A DNA stretch of 6,208 nt, from the NCBI GenBank assembly GCA_029861825.1, contig JAOTYN010000259.1:1-6208 (forward strand), written 5' to 3'. Within the stretch, counting starts at the first letter, position 1; every line of letters begins with the position of its first letter. The DNA is from Cyclobacteriaceae bacterium (GTDB lineage: Bacteria; Bacteroidota; Bacteroidia; Cytophagales; Cyclobacteriaceae). Both the position numbers and the translations under genes were made by a program. Shown piece by piece: positions 4,778 to 6,208 of this stretch. The notes below the pieces were generated by a model that saw only the letters and a list, made by a program, of their open reading frames with translations, did no database searches and had not been told where the DNA came from.

Positions 4778-6154
4778 GTGGATAAAGAATTAGGAAAAAT
4801 ACTGATCATCGACGACGATGAGGATGTGTTGCTAGCAGCTAAGCTTTTACTAAAGCGTCATGCACATGAGGTACTGATCGAAAAGAATCCCAAAAAGATC
4901 CCTTTTTTATTGAACAATGATACCTATGATATCATTTTGTTGGATATGAATTTCAGCAAAGACATTACCAGTGGGAAGGAGGGCTTCTATTGGTTGAACC
5001 AAATTTTAGAAAAGGATCCCAGCGCGGTGGTAATCCTGATCACTGCATTTGGCGATGTTGAGATGGCCGTAAATGCCCTTAAGCAAGGGGCTACTGATTT
5101 TGTTTTAAAACCCTGGCAAAACGAGAAATTAATCGCCACCATATCGGCAGCATTGCGCCTTAAGAACTCCTACAAGGAGGTCCATCAATTAAAGCAGGAA
5201 AAGAAACAACTGGTTGAGGATATCAACCAGCCGTTTAAGGAAATGATTGGAGAGAGTGCAGCTATGCGCAATGTATTCTCAATTATAGACAAAGTAGCCC
5301 AGACGGATGCCAATGTTTTGATTCTGGGCGAGAATGGTACAGGCAAGGAGTTGGTGGCTCGAGCCATTCACCATCGGTCAGCACGCAAGGAAAATGTTTT
5401 CATTTCGGTTGATATGGGGGCAATCACCGAAACACTGTTTGAAAGTGAGTTATTTGGACATAAAAAAGGCGCCTTTACGGATGCCCGCGAAGACCGTGTT
5501 GGTCGATTCGAATTGGCAAATACCGGCACCCTATTTCTGGATGAGATCGGGAACCTTAGTCATCCCCTGCAATCCAAATTGCTCACGGCGCTTCAGAACC
5601 GACATATCACCCGTATCGGTTCTAACACCTCCATGTCCGTAGATATCAGGCTTATTTGTGCCACCAACATGCCACTTTATGATATGGTACAGGAAAACTC
5701 ATTTCGACAGGACCTGTTATACCGCATCAATACTGTAGAGATCTACATCCCTGCTTTACGTGAACGGATCGAAGACATTCCCCTATTATCCGATCATTTT
5801 GTAAGGACCTATTGTAACAAATACAGAAAACCTAAAACTAAACTGAGTTCCAGTGTGGTTAAGAAACTGCAGGACTATCCATGGCCGGGCAACGTCAGGG
5901 AACTCCAACATGGAATAGAAAGAGCCATTATAATGAGCGAGTCCAACATACTTACCCCCGAGGACTTTTTCTTCCTAAATGCTCAGAACGATAATCAGAA
6001 TACCTCTATGGAGTCTTTCAATCTGGAGGAGGTAGAAAAAAGTTTAATTCAAAAAGCCATCAAGAAAAACTCCGGCAATATTTCAAAGGCCGCCAAGGAG
6101 CTAGGGCTGACTAGAGCCAGTCTTTACAGAAGACTGGAAAAACATGGGTTATAA
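4778..6154 (+). CDS. NtrC-family sigma-54-dependent response regulator (REC + AAA+ + Fis HTH)
   Basis: A 458-residue cytoplasmic activator that uses ATP to open sigma-54 RNA polymerase. Receiver about 6-125: acidic D12-D14, phospho-acceptor D56 (ILLDMNF), T89, K111. A charged linker (about 130-152) leads to the AAA+ domain, about 156-390: Walker A GENGTGKE (184-191), sigma-54 contact loop GAFTDA (231-236), Walker B TLFLDEIGN (251-259), sensor I region CATN, candidate arginine fingers R310/R316, and WPGNVREL (369-376) with sensor II R374. The Fis-type helix-turn-helix is at about 424-456 (GNISKAAKELGLTRASLYRRL). All domains are present and length is typical. The start is GTG; no in-frame ATG, GTG or TTG lies between it and the in-frame TAG at 4718-4720. 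The loop has D235 where GAFTGA has glycine, which I recall as usual in this Bacteroidota subgroup. The next gene overlaps by 11 bp, so the two are co-translated. Targets are outside the window; relatives often control efflux or MacB-like ABC transporter genes. Confidence 0.96.
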   Translation: MDKELGKILIIDDDEDVLLAAKLLLKRHAHEVLIEKNPKKIPFLLNNDTYDIILLDMNFSKDITSGKEGFYWLNQILEKDPSAVVILITAFGDVEMAVNALKQGATDFVLKPWQNEKLIATISAALRLKNSYKEVHQLKQEKKQLVEDINQPFKEMIGESAAMRNVFSIIDKVAQTDANVLILGENGTGKELVARAIHHRSARKENVFISVDMGAITETLFESELFGHKKGAFTDAREDRVGRFELANTGTLFLDEIGNLSHPLQSKLLTALQNRHITRIGSNTSMSVDIRLICATNMPLYDMVQENSFRQDLLYRINTVEIYIPALRERIEDIPLLSDHFVRTYCNKYRKPKTKLSSSVVKKLQDYPWPGNVRELQHGIERAIIMSESNILTPEDFFFLNAQNDNQNTSMESFNLEEVEKSLIQKAIKKNSGNISKAAKELGLTRASLYRRLEKHGL

Positions 6155-6208
6155 TCAGTTTAAAATTAATATCCTGTTGAGGATTACCGCTATTTCTTTT
6201 AGCGCCTT
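6144..6208 (+). CDS. Start of a downstream gene, probably the cognate membrane histidine kinase (partial)
   Basis: ATG at 6144-6146 opens a frame that stays open to the right edge: 21 codons plus two bases, beginning MGYNQFKINILLRITAISFSA. It overlaps the end of the NtrC-family gene by 11 bp, typical of translational coupling. The short polar start followed by a hydrophobic run suits the first transmembrane helix of the sensor kinases that commonly follow this regulator type in Bacteroidota. No kinase motif lies inside the window, so the product is inferred from position and N-terminal character only. Confidence 0.6.
   Translation, partial: MGYNQFKINILLRITAISFSA

Noticed and set aside
5185..5642. 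Two open frames (minus 5185-5367, plus 5334-5642)
   Set aside because: Both overlap the AAA+ domain of the NtrC-family gene, whose Walker and GAFTDA motifs prove the correct frame.

Overview
The window comes from a Bacteroidota genome, most likely a free-living, Cytophagales-like member (the rank below phylum is a guess). The evidence is the start of a SusC/RagA-type TonB-dependent receptor, a histidine kinase with a two-component-regulator propeller and a Y_Y_Y domain, an NtrC-family regulator of the Bacteroidota type, and several matches to the Bacteroidota housekeeping promoter (TTTG, about 20 bp, TAnnTTTG). Base composition is moderately AT-rich.

Layout. Bases 1-374 (minus) hold the first 124 codons of a SusC-like outer-membrane receptor that runs off the left edge. 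Bases 375-691 are non-coding and hold several small inverted repeats. Bases 692-4376 (minus) are a two-gene operon: a 1002-residue membrane histidine kinase, then an overlapping LuxR-type response regulator. Bases 4377-4777 are a 401-bp divergent control region. Bases 4778-6154 (plus) encode a complete NtrC-family sigma-54 activator, and 6144-6208 is the start of an overlapping gene, probably its membrane histidine kinase.

How the parts may work together. The window carries two separate two-component systems arranged head to head. The minus-strand kinase has the sensor architecture of a Bacteroides hybrid two-component system (14 propeller motifs, read as two seven-bladed propellers, plus Y_Y_Y), but it has no fused receiver or AraC domain and uses a separate NarL-type regulator. 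The SusC gene just downstream in the same direction is a plausible target, by analogy with glycan-utilisation loci; the substrate cannot be read from this window. The plus-strand NtrC regulator and its presumed kinase form a second circuit whose targets lie outside the window.

The most unusual material is non-coding. The divergent region holds an 18-bp perfect palindrome overlapping a good Bacteroidota promoter, a 10-bp direct repeat bracketing that promoter, a second promoter closer to the NtrC gene, a 13-bp-stem hairpin with a T-run that could end a short RNA or leader, and a separate inverted repeat upstream of the kinase start. No RNA genes, CRISPR arrays, insertion sequences or broken genes were seen.
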